A stretch of 21,092 nt of DNA. Origin: DATARH01 sp035504235 (GTDB lineage: Bacteria > Pseudomonadota > Alphaproteobacteria > ATCC43930 > CGMCC-115725). Numbering within the stretch: the stretch's first letter is position 1; every line of letters begins with the position of its first letter. The position numbers and the translations under genes were made by a program. Below, in pieces: positions 1-7,773 of the stretch. The notes beneath the pieces are model-generated. The model had not been told where the DNA came from and did no database searches. It saw only the letters and a list, made by a program, of their open reading frames with translations. The DNA lies in assembly GCA_035504235.1 (NCBI GenBank), contig DATJSH010000266.1, positions 1-21,092 on the forward strand. Direction: 5' to 3'.

Positions 1-1
1 G

Positions 2-634
2 CTGCCCAAGGCCGAGAGCGCCCCGCATGTCGAGCTGGTCTCCGAGATGATCGACGAGATCGAGGCCGAGCGCGGCATGGCGGTGGGCCACACCAAGATG
101 CTGGCGATGGTCGAGACCTGCTCGGCGTTCTTCCGCATCGCGGAGATCGCCAAGGCCAGCCCGCGTCTAGTGGCGCTCAACCTCGGCGCCGAGGATTTCG
201 CGCTGTCCGCCGGAATGCTGCCGACCGCCGAGGGTCTGTTCATGCCCAAGCAGACCGCGATCTTCGCGGCGCGCGCGGCCGGCATCATGCCGATGGGGTT
301 CATCGGCACGGTCGCCGAGTTCAGCGACCTCGACGGTTTCCGCGAGACGGTGCGCCGCTCGCGCCGGCTCGGGTTTTTCGGCGCCTCGGTCATCCACCCG
401 AGCCAGGTGGCGATCCTCAACGAGGAGTTCCGCCCGAGCGCGGCCGAGGTCGAACACGGTCGCCGCGTGGTCGCCGCGTATGACAAGGCGCTCGCCGAAG
501 GCGTGGGCGCGGTCACCGTCGACGGCAAGATGATCGATGTGCCGGTGGTGGAGCGCGCCCGCCTCCTGGTCGAACGCGAGGAGGCGATCGCCGCCCGCGA
601 AGCGCGGATGGCGGCGCTGGCGGCGAAGTTCTGA
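2..634 (+). CDS. HpcH/HpaI aldolase / citrate lyase beta (CitE-like) family protein, 5'-partial
   Basis: The reading frame is open from the window edge, so the N-terminus lies upstream. The visible 210 residues begin with LPKAESA, the CitE-family segment carrying a conserved glutamate. They continue with LNLGAEDFALSAG, which contains the Glu-Asp pair of the metal/CoA-ester site, and with an ASVIHPSQV segment near the end of the barrel. This family cleaves or forms C-C bonds in CoA esters such as malyl-, citramalyl- and mesaconyl-CoA, using Mg2+. The C-terminal tail is an Arg/Glu/Ala-rich helix typical of CitE-like lyases. The stop codon overlaps the start of the hydantoinase B gene by one base (TGATG), so the two are probably translationally coupled. 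The substrate cannot be read from the sequence. The family call is firm; the specific enzyme is not. Confidence 0.9.
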   Translation: MPKAESAPHVELVSEMIDEIEAERGMAVGHTKMLAMVETCSAFFRIAEIAKASPRLVALNLGAEDFALSAGMLPTAEGLFMPKQTAIFAARAAGIMPMGFIGTVAEFSDLDGFRETVRRSRRLGFFGASVIHPSQVAILNEEFRPSAAEVEHGRRVVAAYDKALAEGVGAVTVDGKMIDVPVVERARLLVEREEAIAAREARMAALAAKF

Positions 635-2280
635 TGACCGCGACCGCTCTTGATCCAATCACCGTCGATATCACCCGCTACAAGCTCGATGGCATCGCCA
701 ACGAGATGCAATCGACGCTGCTGCGCAGCTCGTTTTCGCCGATCGTGAGGGAGGGGCTTGATGCCTCTGCGACGCTCTTCGCGCTCGACGGCACGACCTT
801 GGCACAGAGCTGTTCGATCCCGATCCACCTCGCGACGCTTATTCCCGCGGTGGCGCAGATCATCGCGACGTTTCCCGTGGCGCAGATGCGGGACGGCGAC
901 ACCTACATTCTCAACGACCCCTATTGCGGTGGCACGCACCTACCGGACATCGCGGTGGTGCAGCCGGTGTTTCATCGCGGCCGGCCGATCGCCCTCAGCG
1001 CGGCGATGACCCATCACCAGGATGTCGGCGGCATATCGGCTGGTTCGGTGCCGACCAATGCGACCGAAATCTATCAGGAGGGGCTGCGCATCCCGCCTTT
1101 GAAGCTGCGCGAGGCCGGTGCCTACAACGAGACGCTGGTCGCGCTGTTGCGCCAGAACGTGCGCATTCCCGACACGGTAATGGGCGACCTCAACGCGCAG
1201 ATCGCTGCCTGCACGATCGGCGTACGGCGCTTCGCGGAGCTCGCCGAGCGCTTCGGCGACAACCAGCTTGGCGCGATCTGCGACGAGCTGCTGGCGCGCT
1301 CTGAGCGCCTTACCCGCGCGGCGCTGGCGCGCATCCCCGCCGGCACCTATCGCTATGTCGATTTCCTCGACAATGACGGGATCGAGCTCAACAAGCCGAT
1401 CCGCATCGAGGTCGCGGCGACAGTCAGAGACGGCGCTATCGAATTCGATTTCGCCGGCACGAGCGGCCAGGTCAAGGGGCCGCTCAATTGCGTGCCGTCT
1501 GGCTCGCTTGCCGCGGCATGCTGGGCCGTGCGGGCGCTGACCGATCCCGAGATCCCGACCAATGGCGGCTGCTTCCGCGCGATCTCACTGAAGCTGCCCC
1601 TGGGCACGATCGTCAACCCCGAGGCGCCGGCCCCGGTCAACGCCCGCACCTCAACAATCAAGCGCATCGCCGGCTGCATGGTCGGCGCGCTGGCGCCGGC
1701 GATCGGCGACCGGGCGCCGGCGGCGTCGGCCGGTGAGCTGCATGTGCTCGCGTTTGGCGGCAAAGGCGCGAACGGGAACTATGTCGTCGGCGAGCTGATC
1801 GCCGGCGGCAGCGGCGCTGGGCCGCGCGGTGATGGGGTCGATGCGATCGAGACGGACGCCACCAACTGCATGAATCTGCCGGCCGAGGCGCTGGAGATTG
1901 AGGCGCCGATCCGCCTCCACCGGGTCGCGCTGCGCGCCAATTCGGGCGGCGACGGCGAGTGGCGGGGCGGGCTCGGCCTCACGCGCGAGTACGAGGTGCT
2001 GGAGGGGCCAGGGGCCGGCGACGTCTCATTCTCGCATCGCGGCGAGCGCCATTTTAGCGCCGCCGCGGGCTTGGCTGGCGGCAAAGAGGGCGCCCGCGCC
2101 CGCTCGGTGATCCGCCGTGCCGATGGCGGCGAGGAAATTATCCCGTCGAAGATCGTGACCGTGCTCCACCCCGGCGACCGCGTCACGGTCGAAACCGCAG
2201 GCGGCGGTGGTTACGGCGACCCCGCCCGTCGCGATCCTGCCCTCCGCACGGCGGATAACGCCAACGGCAAGGTGGTTTGA
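634..2280 (+). CDS. Hydantoinase B/oxoprolinase family protein (HyuB-like)
   Basis: The 548-residue product has the usual length for the B subunit of ATP-dependent hydantoinases, 5-oxoprolinases and acetone/acetophenone carboxylases. Diagnostic segments are ILNDPYCGGTHLPDI around residues 92-106, AMTHHQDVGG around 124-133, and the C-terminal GGGGYGDP block. The Asn, Asp and His residues in the first two blocks belong to the conserved metal-site region of the family. The ATG overlaps the TGA of the upstream CitE-like gene by one base and there is no clear Shine-Dalgarno sequence, so coupled translation fixes the start. A HyuA-type partner is normally adjacent; it is absent downstream and may lie upstream of the window. 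The substrate is unknown: it could be a cyclic imide or amide, or a carboxylation substrate. The gene ends at a hairpin facing mtgA. Confidence 0.93.
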   Translation: MTATALDPITVDITRYKLDGIANEMQSTLLRSSFSPIVREGLDASATLFALDGTTLAQSCSIPIHLATLIPAVAQIIATFPVAQMRDGDTYILNDPYCGGTHLPDIAVVQPVFHRGRPIALSAAMTHHQDVGGISAGSVPTNATEIYQEGLRIPPLKLREAGAYNETLVALLRQNVRIPDTVMGDLNAQIAACTIGVRRFAELAERFGDNQLGAICDELLARSERLTRAALARIPAGTYRYVDFLDNDGIELNKPIRIEVAATVRDGAIEFDFAGTSGQVKGPLNCVPSGSLAAACWAVRALTDPEIPTNGGCFRAISLKLPLGTIVNPEAPAPVNARTSTIKRIAGCMVGALAPAIGDRAPAASAGELHVLAFGGKGANGNYVVGELIAGGSGAGPRGDGVDAIETDATNCMNLPAEALEIEAPIRLHRVALRANSGGDGEWRGGLGLTREYEVLEGPGAGDVSFSHRGERHFSAAAGLAGGKEGARARSVIRRADGGEEIIPSKIVTVLHPGDRVTVETAGGGGYGDPARRDPALRTADNANGKVV

Positions 2281-2291
2281 GTTATCCTGTC

Positions 2292-2311
2292 CTCCCGGCT
2301 TTAGCCGGGAG
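2292..2311. terminator. Hairpin between convergent genes (repeat-family palindrome)
   Basis: CTCCCGGC-TTTA-GCCGGGAG forms an eight-pair GC stem, or nine pairs with a two-base loop. It lies in the 37-bp gap between the convergent hydantoinase B and mtgA genes. There is no run of T after it, so it may act as a bidirectional terminator or simply be one copy of the dispersed CCCGGCTTTNGCCGGG repeat also seen near 7000. Confidence 0.5.
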
Positions 2312-2317
2312 ACGGGA

Positions 2318-3076
2318 TCAGCGTTCTCGTAATTCCTGGCAAGCCGGCGTGTTGAGCGGCAAATCGGGCGTCTGCGCGCGGATGAAACTTGCGCGCTCGG
2401 CGACGTAGCGGTCGGGTCGGCTCGCCGACCACTTGAGCGGATCGGGCAGGATCGCTGCCAGCCGCGCGGCTTCCTCGGCGGTGAGCGCCCGTGCCGGCTT
2501 GTGGAAATAGAATTGCGACGCGGCCTCGGCGCCATAGATGCCCGGCCCCCATTCGACGACATTGAGATAGATTTCGATGATCCGCTCCTTGCCCCAGGCG
2601 AGTTCGATGAGCACGGTGAAATAGGCTTCGAGCCCCTTTCTGATCCAGTCGCGCCCCGGCCACAGAAAGACGTTCTTCGCGGTCTGCATCGAGATCGTGC
2701 TGGCGCCACGCAACGGCCGTGCGCCTTCCCCATAGTGCTGCCAGGCGGCGTGGATCGCGTCCCAGTCGAAACCATGGTGCTCGCAGAATTTAGCGTCCTC
2801 GCTGGCCATCGCGGCATGCACCAGATTGGGCGAGATCTCGTCGAGAGGGCGCGAGGATTTGCTGATACCGTAACCTTCGACGAGGCGGATCAGCATCAGT
2901 GGTGTCACCGGCGGCGGCACGACACGGTAGAGCGCGACGAGGAACACCGATCCGATCAGGAACCCAGTGATGGCAAACGCCGGGATGCGACCGAGGCGCC
3001 TCAGCGCACCTGCTGGTCGCGCTGGGCGTGAAGACGTGGACCCCCGGGTCAAGCCGGGGGGAGGCGAGAAATTCAT
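2318..3076 (-). CDS. mtgA: Monofunctional biosynthetic peptidoglycan transglycosylase
   Basis: This is a GT51 glycosyltransferase that polymerises lipid II into glycan strands at the periplasmic face of the inner membrane. The 252-aa product has one transmembrane anchor at about residues 33-52. The GT51 domain follows: ASEDAKFCEHHGFDWDAI with catalytic Glu93 (about 92-108), RGASTISMQTAKN (about 123-135), and KERIIEIYLN with EWGPGIYGAEAAS (about 163-187). No transpeptidase domain follows, which separates it from class A PBPs. The gene starts 8 bp after the stop of the two-Nudix gene, so they are probably co-transcribed. The ATG at 3076 lacks a clear ribosome-binding site. The first 20 or so codons include a dispersed palindromic repeat (PPGLTRGST), and no ATG, GTG or TTG lies between it and the membrane segment, so the repeat appears to be part of the gene. 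Confidence 0.95.
   Translation of the reverse strand: MNFSPPPGLTRGSTSSRPARPAGALRRLGRIPAFAITGFLIGSVFLVALYRVVPPPVTPLMLIRLVEGYGISKSSRPLDEISPNLVHAAMASEDAKFCEHHGFDWDAIHAAWQHYGEGARPLRGASTISMQTAKNVFLWPGRDWIRKGLEAYFTVLIELAWGKERIIEIYLNVVEWGPGIYGAEAASQFYFHKPARALTAEEAARLAAILPDPLKWSASRPDRYVAERASFIRAQTPDLPLNTPACQELRER
3031..3067. repeat. Dispersed palindromic repeat inside the 5' end of mtgA
   Basis: The core CCCCCGG-GTCAAG-CCGGGGG is flanked by GAAGACGTGGAC. The same string, slightly degraded, recurs at 14361-14395 (GAAGACGCGGACTCCCGGG followed by TCAAG). Here it is translated as part of the MtgA N-terminus. Confidence 0.7.
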
Positions 3077-3084
3077 GGCTGAAT

Positions 3085-4074
3085 TCAGTCGAACTCGGTC
3101 GGCAGGCCGGGTTCGCGGAAATGCGCGAACATCCGCCTGACCTGGTGCGGCTGGTTGCGGCCGGGCGACAGCTCGGGCAACTGGTTTTCGTCGAAAAAGC
3201 CGATCTCGGTGGTCTCGATGCTGGTTTGCGGCGCGCCGCCGGTCAACTCGCAGATGAAGAACATCTTGTAGATGGAGAACGGATAGGGCGAAGGGTTATG
3301 GCGACTGCGGTCCCACACCGCGGCAAGTTTCACGGGGCGCGCGATATAGCCGGACTCTTCCCGAATCTCCCGCTCCACGCATTGGCCGGCACTCTGGTTG
3401 ACGTCGCACCAGCCGCCCGGCATCGCCCATTTTCCGTCGGTCAATTCGCGCACCAGCAGGATTTTGTCCTGCCGGAAGCAGGCGCCGCGCACCGCGACCC
3501 GCGGCGTCGCGTAGCCGACATCCTGGGCGAAAAGGTGGGCAATGCGCTCGACCGTGGTGCCCGAACCCAGCGCCATCAGCTCGCTCGCCATGACGCGCAG
3601 CCGGTCGTAGCGCTGAGTATCGAAGGCGTTTTGGCTGAAATGCCCGCCGGTCTGGGCGATTGCGTGCAGCTCGCGGGCCAGCCCGAGCCAAGCCGGATCG
3701 CTCGCGGCGGCGCGGATCGAGCAGCGATAACCGTCGGGGAGTTTCAGCTTGTCGAGCTCGCCGAGCGCGAACCAGCCGAGCCGGCGATGTTCGTCGCTGA
3801 TCCGCAAGTCGCCCATCTCCACCCGCGTCACCCGATACGTTACGATCGTCACATGACGGCCGGGCAGCACCCTGAAATTCCAGCAATCGACGATTGGCCC
3901 GATGGCGATATCGGCGCCGAGCTCCTCGGCGAACTCGCGGATCAGCGCCGCGGCCGGCTCTTCGCCTGGCTCTGGTTGACCGCCTGGCAATTCCCATTCG
4001 CCGCGATCGTTCTCGAGGAGCAAGACGCGCCCCTCTTCGATCAGCACGCCTTTTATCGAGACCGCCATAGACAT
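3085..4074 (-). CDS. Nudix hydrolase with two Nudix domains
   Basis: The 329-aa protein is about twice the size of a single Nudix enzyme. Domain 1 (about residues 1-125) has a canonical box from Gly32: G-x5-E38-x7-R46-E47-x2-E50-E51-x-G53. Domain 2 (about 128-325) begins with a helical segment, WLGLARELHAIAQTG, that resembles the N-terminal domain of 'hydrolase of X-linked nucleoside diphosphate' proteins. It is followed by GYATPRVAVRGA and a second box at Gly221 with R235-E236 and E239-E240. In box 2 the first conserved Glu is Gln227 (CAG), while the metal-binding REUxEE glutamates remain. Family members hydrolyse nucleoside diphosphates linked to another moiety, such as ADP-ribose or nucleotide sugars; the substrate here is unknown. 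The stop lies 8 bp before mtgA. Met3 is an alternative start. Family call certain; activity of each half inferred. Confidence 0.93.
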   Translation of the reverse strand: MSMAVSIKGVLIEEGRVLLLENDRGEWELPGGQPEPGEEPAAALIREFAEELGADIAIGPIVDCWNFRVLPGRHVTIVTYRVTRVEMGDLRISDEHRRLGWFALGELDKLKLPDGYRCSIRAAASDPAWLGLARELHAIAQTGGHFSQNAFDTQRYDRLRVMASELMALGSGTTVERIAHLFAQDVGYATPRVAVRGACFRQDKILLVRELTDGKWAMPGGWCDVNQSAGQCVEREIREESGYIARPVKLAAVWDRSRHNPSPYPFSIYKMFFICELTGGAPQTSIETTEIGFFDENQLPELSPGRNQPHQVRRMFAHFREPGLPTEFD

Positions 4075-4103
4075 TCGTGCCTCATGCGCGCTGATAAAAA
4101 CTT

Positions 4104-4282
4104 GTCATTGCGGGGCGCTGCGGAGCCGCGAACCCGGAACCTATGAACACCGACAAGGCGGATCAATAGTGCGAACGTCGGCGTGTCACGCGGCGGCGCT
4201 AGCTATCATGGGTTCCGGCTCTCCGCGCAGCCTGTCCTCGGGCCGCCCAACGGGCGGACCCGGAGGCTCCGGCCGGAATGAC
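4104..4282. repeat. Paired palindromic repeat element in an intergenic region
   Basis: The 285-bp gap between the divergent Nudix and amidase genes is mostly occupied by this element. Its ends are roughly inverted: GTCATTGCGGGG at the left and CCGGCCGGAATGAC at the right. Inside them, CCCGGAACCTATGAAC near 4134 faces CATGGGTTCCGG at 4208-4219. The same arrangement recurs at 7774-7920. No convincing ORF lies within it. Confidence 0.65.
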
Positions 4283-4359
4283 AATAAGAGAGATGCCTCG
4301 GGCTGGCGCGGCAAATCTAAAGGTGCTGAGATAAGCCGTCGCGGCTCTAGGACTCTCCC

Positions 4360-5643
4360 ATGGCGAACTCCGACCCCCATCGTCTTTCAGCCGTCGAGAT
4401 GGTTGCCCGGATCGACGCTGGCGATCTGACCGCCGAGGCCGTCGTGCGAAGCTGCCTCGAGCGCATCCGCGAGCGCGAGCCGATGGTGCGCGCCTGGACG
4501 CATGTCGCCGGCCACGTGGCGCTGGCCGCGGCGCGCGCCGCATCGCGCGCCACGCTGATGAAGGGCATCCCCTTCGGCATCAAGGACATTTTCGACACCG
4601 CCGGCATGCCGACCGGCTACGGCTCGCCGATCTACACCGGTTGCCGGCCGAGCTTCACCGCGAGCGCCGCGACCCTACCGCGCGCCGCGGGTGGCGTGCT
4701 GCTGGGCAAGACGGTGACGACCGAATTCGCCAATCGTCATCCCGGACCGACCGCGAACCCGCACAATCCAGGATTTTCGCCTGGCGGGTCGTCGAGCGGC
4801 TCGGCCGCCGCCGTCGCCGATTTCATGGTGCCGCTGGCGATCGGCACGCAGACCGGCGGCTCGGTGATCCGGCCGGCGGCCTATTGCGGCGTGGTCGGCT
4901 TCAAGCCGAGCTTCAACATGTTCGCGCCGGCCGGCATGCATTCCAACACCGAGACGCTCGACACGATCGGCATCATGGCGCGCTCGGTCGCCGACATTGC
5001 GCTTTTTCGCGCGGCGATGATGGCGATCCCCTACGCGAAGCCGGTAATGCCGGATCGCGCGCCGCGTCTGGCGCTGTGCCGCACGCCGCATTGGGACAAG
5101 GCCGCGCCGGACGGCAAGGCGGTGCTGGAAGACGCGGCCAAGCGGCTTGCCGCCGCCGGAGCCGAAATTGTCGAGGCCGAGCTGCCCAATGCTTGCGGCA
5201 ATGTCTCCGAGATCCAGAACCGCCACAGCTTTTTCGAAGCGCCGCGCAACCACGCGCCGGAGCGCGAGCGGCATGAGGCCCTGCTCAGCCCGGCGCTGCG
5301 CCACGGCCGCATCGCCGGCGGGTTGAAGCTGACGCTTGATGAGTTTCGGGCCGGATGGCGGGAGGCCGACCGCATGCGGGCCGCGGCGAGCGACTGGGCC
5401 GGCGGGTTTGACGCGGTGCTGTCGCTCCCCGCGCCAGGGCAGGCGCCCAAGACGCTCGCCTCCACCGGCGATGCGATCTTCAACGGCCTGTGGACGCTGC
5501 TCCACATGCCATGCCTGACGATGCCGGCGGGGCAGGGGCCGGACGGGCTGCCGGTCGGCATCCAACTAGTCGGCAAGCGCCACGCCGACGCACGGCTCAT
5601 GGATATCGGGCTGTGGGTCGAAAGCAGGCTGGAGGCACTGTGA
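4360..5643 (+). CDS. Amidase signature family protein (copy 1 of tandem pair)
   Basis: The 427-aa product is a complete amidase-signature enzyme, a Ser-cisSer-Lys hydrolase of carboxamides probably acting in the cytoplasm, since no signal peptide is visible. The catalytic Lys is K75 in GIPFGIKD. The glycine/serine-rich loop PGGSSSGSAA gives cis-Ser S144, and GTQTGGSVIRP gives the nucleophile S168. The 24-residue spacing matches the 217/241 pair of fatty acid amide hydrolase. There is no GatB or GatC nearby and the gene is not GatA-like in context, so a catabolic amidase or hydrolase is more likely than the tRNA amidotransferase subunit. The start ATG has a weak AGGA about 10 bp upstream. The stop overlaps the next amidase start by one base. 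The two proteins are clear paralogs along their whole length. Substrate unknown. Confidence 0.93.
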   Translation: MANSDPHRLSAVEMVARIDAGDLTAEAVVRSCLERIREREPMVRAWTHVAGHVALAAARAASRATLMKGIPFGIKDIFDTAGMPTGYGSPIYTGCRPSFTASAATLPRAAGGVLLGKTVTTEFANRHPGPTANPHNPGFSPGGSSSGSAAAVADFMVPLAIGTQTGGSVIRPAAYCGVVGFKPSFNMFAPAGMHSNTETLDTIGIMARSVADIALFRAAMMAIPYAKPVMPDRAPRLALCRTPHWDKAAPDGKAVLEDAAKRLAAAGAEIVEAELPNACGNVSEIQNRHSFFEAPRNHAPERERHEALLSPALRHGRIAGGLKLTLDEFRAGWREADRMRAAASDWAGGFDAVLSLPAPGQAPKTLASTGDAIFNGLWTLLHMPCLTMPAGQGPDGLPVGIQLVGKRHADARLMDIGLWVESRLEAL

Positions 5644-6929
5644 TGGGCGACAGCAACCGTCTTTCGGCCGCCGAGGCTGTCGCCCGCCTGCAATCGGGTG
5701 CGTTGACAGCCGAGCAGCTGACTCGCGATTGCCTGGACCGGATCGCCGAACGTGCCTCGGTCAAGGCCTGGATCCATCTCGATCCCGAGCACGCGCTGGC
5801 GCAGGCGCGCGCCGCCGACCGCGCGGGGCGGCCGGGGCTTCTCGCCGGGCTGCCGATCGGCGTCAAGGATGTCATCGACACCTATGACATGCCAACCGAG
5901 CACGGCTCGCCGATCTATCGCGGCAATCGTCCCTTCGCCGACGCTGCCTGCGTCGCGCAGGTGCGGATGGCGGGCGGCGCCATTCTCGGCAAGACGGTAA
6001 CCACCGAGTTCGCCAATCGCTTTCCCGGCGCGACCGTGCACCCGCAGAATCCGGCGCACACGCCCGGCGGATCGTCGCAGGGCTCGGCAGCCGGCGTGGC
6101 GGATTTCCAAATGCCGCTTGGCTTCGGCACCCAGACCGGCGGGTCGACGATCCGTCCGGCGGCGTTTTGCGGCATTCTTGGTTACAAGCCGAGCTTTGGC
6201 GAGTTCAGCCGCGTCGGGATCAAGCTGCAATGCCAGAACCTCGACACGCTCGGCCTTATCTGCCGCAGCCTCGACGACATTTCGTTAATGCGCGCGGTGC
6301 TGATCGGCATGCCGCATCGCAAGATCGACCGCACCACCGCCGCGCCGCGGGTCGCGATCTGCCGCACGCCGCTCTGGGATGTCGCCGACGGCGCCACGCA
6401 TGCGCTCATCGAGCGTGCCGCATCGCGGTTATCCGCTGCGGGGACGACCGTGGGCGAGGTCGAGTTCGCCGCGCCGTTCCGCGACATCGCGCGCCACCAC
6501 CAGCGCATCTTTTATTACGAGGCGGCGCATAATTATGCCTACGAGCATCTTGAGCACCGCGACCAAGTCAGCCAGGTGCTGCTCGATACGGTGCTCGATC
6601 CCGGCGCCGCGATCCCGCTTGGCGACTACATCGAGGCGCTGGAGACCGCCGAGGCGTTCCGCGCGCACCTCGACGACATCTTCGGCGATGTCGACCTGTT
6701 GCTGACGCCGAGCGCGCCAGGCGAGGCTCCCGAAGGTTTGAGCTCGACGGGCAATTCGGCTTTCAACGCGACCTGGACCTTGTCCTGGTGTCCGTGCATC
6801 ACGTTGCCCGCCGGCACCGGGCCGAAAGGTCTGCCGCTTGGCGTGCAGCTTGTCGGCCAGCGTTTCGCCGACGAGAGCCTGCTTGACGCCGCCGCCTGGG
6901 TCGAGGCTCGGTTGGGGCTAACCGGATGA
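5643..6929 (+). CDS. Amidase signature family protein (copy 2 of tandem pair)
   Basis: The 428-aa product is aligned almost residue for residue with the preceding amidase. K75 lies in GLPIGVKD, S144 in PGGSSQGSAA and S168 in GTQTGGSTIRP, all at the same positions as in copy 1. The start is the ATG in TGATG overlapping the previous stop. An open frame extends upstream to 5490, but that part runs inside copy 1 and is not similar to amidases. Blocks such as GKTVTTEFANR and GTQTGGS are identical between the copies, while the substrate-side C-terminal thirds (after about residue 220) diverge more. This suggests duplication followed by specialisation, or possibly a heteromeric pair; both remain inferences. 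The gene ends just before a palindromic repeat, and the NIPSNAP pair follows on the same strand. Confidence 0.93.
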   Translation: MGDSNRLSAAEAVARLQSGALTAEQLTRDCLDRIAERASVKAWIHLDPEHALAQARAADRAGRPGLLAGLPIGVKDVIDTYDMPTEHGSPIYRGNRPFADAACVAQVRMAGGAILGKTVTTEFANRFPGATVHPQNPAHTPGGSSQGSAAGVADFQMPLGFGTQTGGSTIRPAAFCGILGYKPSFGEFSRVGIKLQCQNLDTLGLICRSLDDISLMRAVLIGMPHRKIDRTTAAPRVAICRTPLWDVADGATHALIERAASRLSAAGTTVGEVEFAAPFRDIARHHQRIFYYEAAHNYAYEHLEHRDQVSQVLLDTVLDPGAAIPLGDYIEALETAEAFRAHLDDIFGDVDLLLTPSAPGEAPEGLSSTGNSAFNATWTLSWCPCITLPAGTGPKGLPLGVQLVGQRFADESLLDAAAWVEARLGLTG

Positions 6930-6942
6930 TTTTTTTCAGCAC

Positions 6943-7015
6943 CACCCCGGCGCAGGCCGGGCCCATGTTTCAGCCGTTGGAAAAGCGGAGGAATGGGGCC
7001 CGGCTTTCGCCGGGA
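6943..7015. repeat. Pair of palindromic repeats between amidase and NIPSNAP genes
   Basis: CCCCGGCGCAGGCCGGGCCCAT and ATGGGGCCCGGCTTTCGCCGGGAT face each other across about 25 bp. Each half can fold alone and the two halves can pair. The right half encodes the false N-terminal extension (MGPGFRRDG) of the next reading frame. Confidence 0.65.
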
Positions 7016-7040
7016 TGGCGCGCATGAGAGGGAGAGGACG

Positions 7041-7367
7041 ATGATCTACGAACTGCGCGTCTACCACTGCGTGCCGGGTCGGCTGCCCGATCTCATCAAG
7101 CGCTTCGACACGATTACCCTGAAGCTCTGGGAAAGGCACGCGATCCACCAGGCCGGTTTCTGGACGACGCTGGTCGGCCCCGGCAATAACGACCTCACCT
7201 ATTTTCTCAAATGGGAATCGCTCGCGGAGCGCGAGGCCAAGATGGGCAAGTTCGGTGCCGATCCGGAATGGCTTTCGGCACGTGCCGAGACCGAGAAGAA
7301 CGGCCCGATCGTCGCCTCGATCACCAACCAGTTCCTCGTGCCGACGTCGTTCTCGTCGGTGAAGTGA
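7041..7367 (+). CDS. NIPSNAP family protein (copy 1)
   Basis: The 108-aa protein begins MIYELRVYHCVPGRLPDLIKRF, the opening of the NIPSNAP family, which adopts a dimeric alpha+beta (ferredoxin-like) barrel. Typical family features include the DLTYFLKWESLAERE strand-helix and the C-terminal FLVPTSFSSVK. The ATG at 7041 is chosen because GAGAGGA lies just upstream. The frame runs open back to 6993, but that extension is encoded by a palindromic repeat. Bacterial NIPSNAP genes often sit in catabolic operons, where their exact role is mostly unproven. A close paralog follows 68 bp downstream. There is no signal peptide or membrane segment. Function beyond the family is unknown. Confidence 0.9.
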   Translation: MIYELRVYHCVPGRLPDLIKRFDTITLKLWERHAIHQAGFWTTLVGPGNNDLTYFLKWESLAEREAKMGKFGADPEWLSARAETEKNGPIVASITNQFLVPTSFSSVK

Positions 7368-7385
7368 CGGCCCTCGAGGGCCGTC
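7366..7385. repeat. Perfect 20-bp palindrome between the NIPSNAP copies
   Basis: GACGGCCCTCGAGGGCCGTC is a perfect palindrome that overlaps the last two bases of the first NIPSNAP stop codon. It is followed by CATCCCCGGGCTTCGAAACGGGAT, which looks like a fragment of the dispersed repeat. It could attenuate transcription between the two copies; no T-tract follows. Confidence 0.6.
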
Positions 7386-7435
7386 ATCCCCGGGCTTCGA
7401 AACGGGATCTCAGGCAATCTTGGAAAGGAAAAACC

Positions 7436-7762
7436 ATGATCTACGAATTGCGCGTCTACCACACGATGCCCGGCAAGCTGCCGGCCCTCTTGAACCGCTT
7501 CGACACGATCACCCTCAAAATCTGGGAGCGGCATGGTATCCAGCAGGCCGGGTTCTGGACGACGCTGGTGGGCGAATCGAACGCCGACCTCACCTACATG
7601 CTGAAATGGGAGTCGCTCGCCGAGCGCGAGAAGAAGTGGGACGCCTTCCAGGCAGACCCCGAATGGATTCAGAAGCGCGCCGAGACGGAAAAGGCCGGCC
7701 CGATCAATGCCCGGGTCGAGAACTCGTTCCTTATCCCAACCAGCTTCTCGTCGGTGAAATAG
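7436..7762 (+). CDS. NIPSNAP family protein (copy 2)
   Basis: The 108-aa product has exactly the same length as copy 1 and is clearly paralogous. MIYELRVYH, RFDTITLK, QAGFWTTLVG, LKWESLAERE and PTSFSSVK are shared. The start at ATG 7436 follows GGAAAGGA by about 6 bp; the longer open frame back to 7211 runs through copy 1 in another frame and is not real. Differences concentrate in the middle (KKWDAFQADPEWIQKRAE against AKMGKFGADPEWLSARAE). The gene is probably co-transcribed with copy 1, modulated by the palindrome between them. It may form homo- or heterodimers with copy 1, since this fold is normally dimeric. Role unknown beyond a likely link to the neighbouring catabolic genes. Confidence 0.9.
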   Translation: MIYELRVYHTMPGKLPALLNRFDTITLKIWERHGIQQAGFWTTLVGESNADLTYMLKWESLAEREKKWDAFQADPEWIQKRAETEKAGPINARVENSFLIPTSFSSVK

Positions 7763-7773
7763 CGAAAATCGTT

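Noticed and set aside
3028..4146. 372-aa open frame on the plus strand
   Set aside because: It runs antisense to the two-Nudix gene, whose two Nudix boxes are unmistakable; the plus product is low-complexity and matches nothing.
5031..6230. 399-aa open frame on the minus strand
   Set aside because: Antisense to both amidases, whose catalytic residues fix the plus strand; it is a GC-bias artefact.
7211..7435. Upstream extension of the second NIPSNAP frame
   Set aside because: It lies within copy 1 in another frame; the family start MIYELRVYH and the ribosome-binding site are at 7436.
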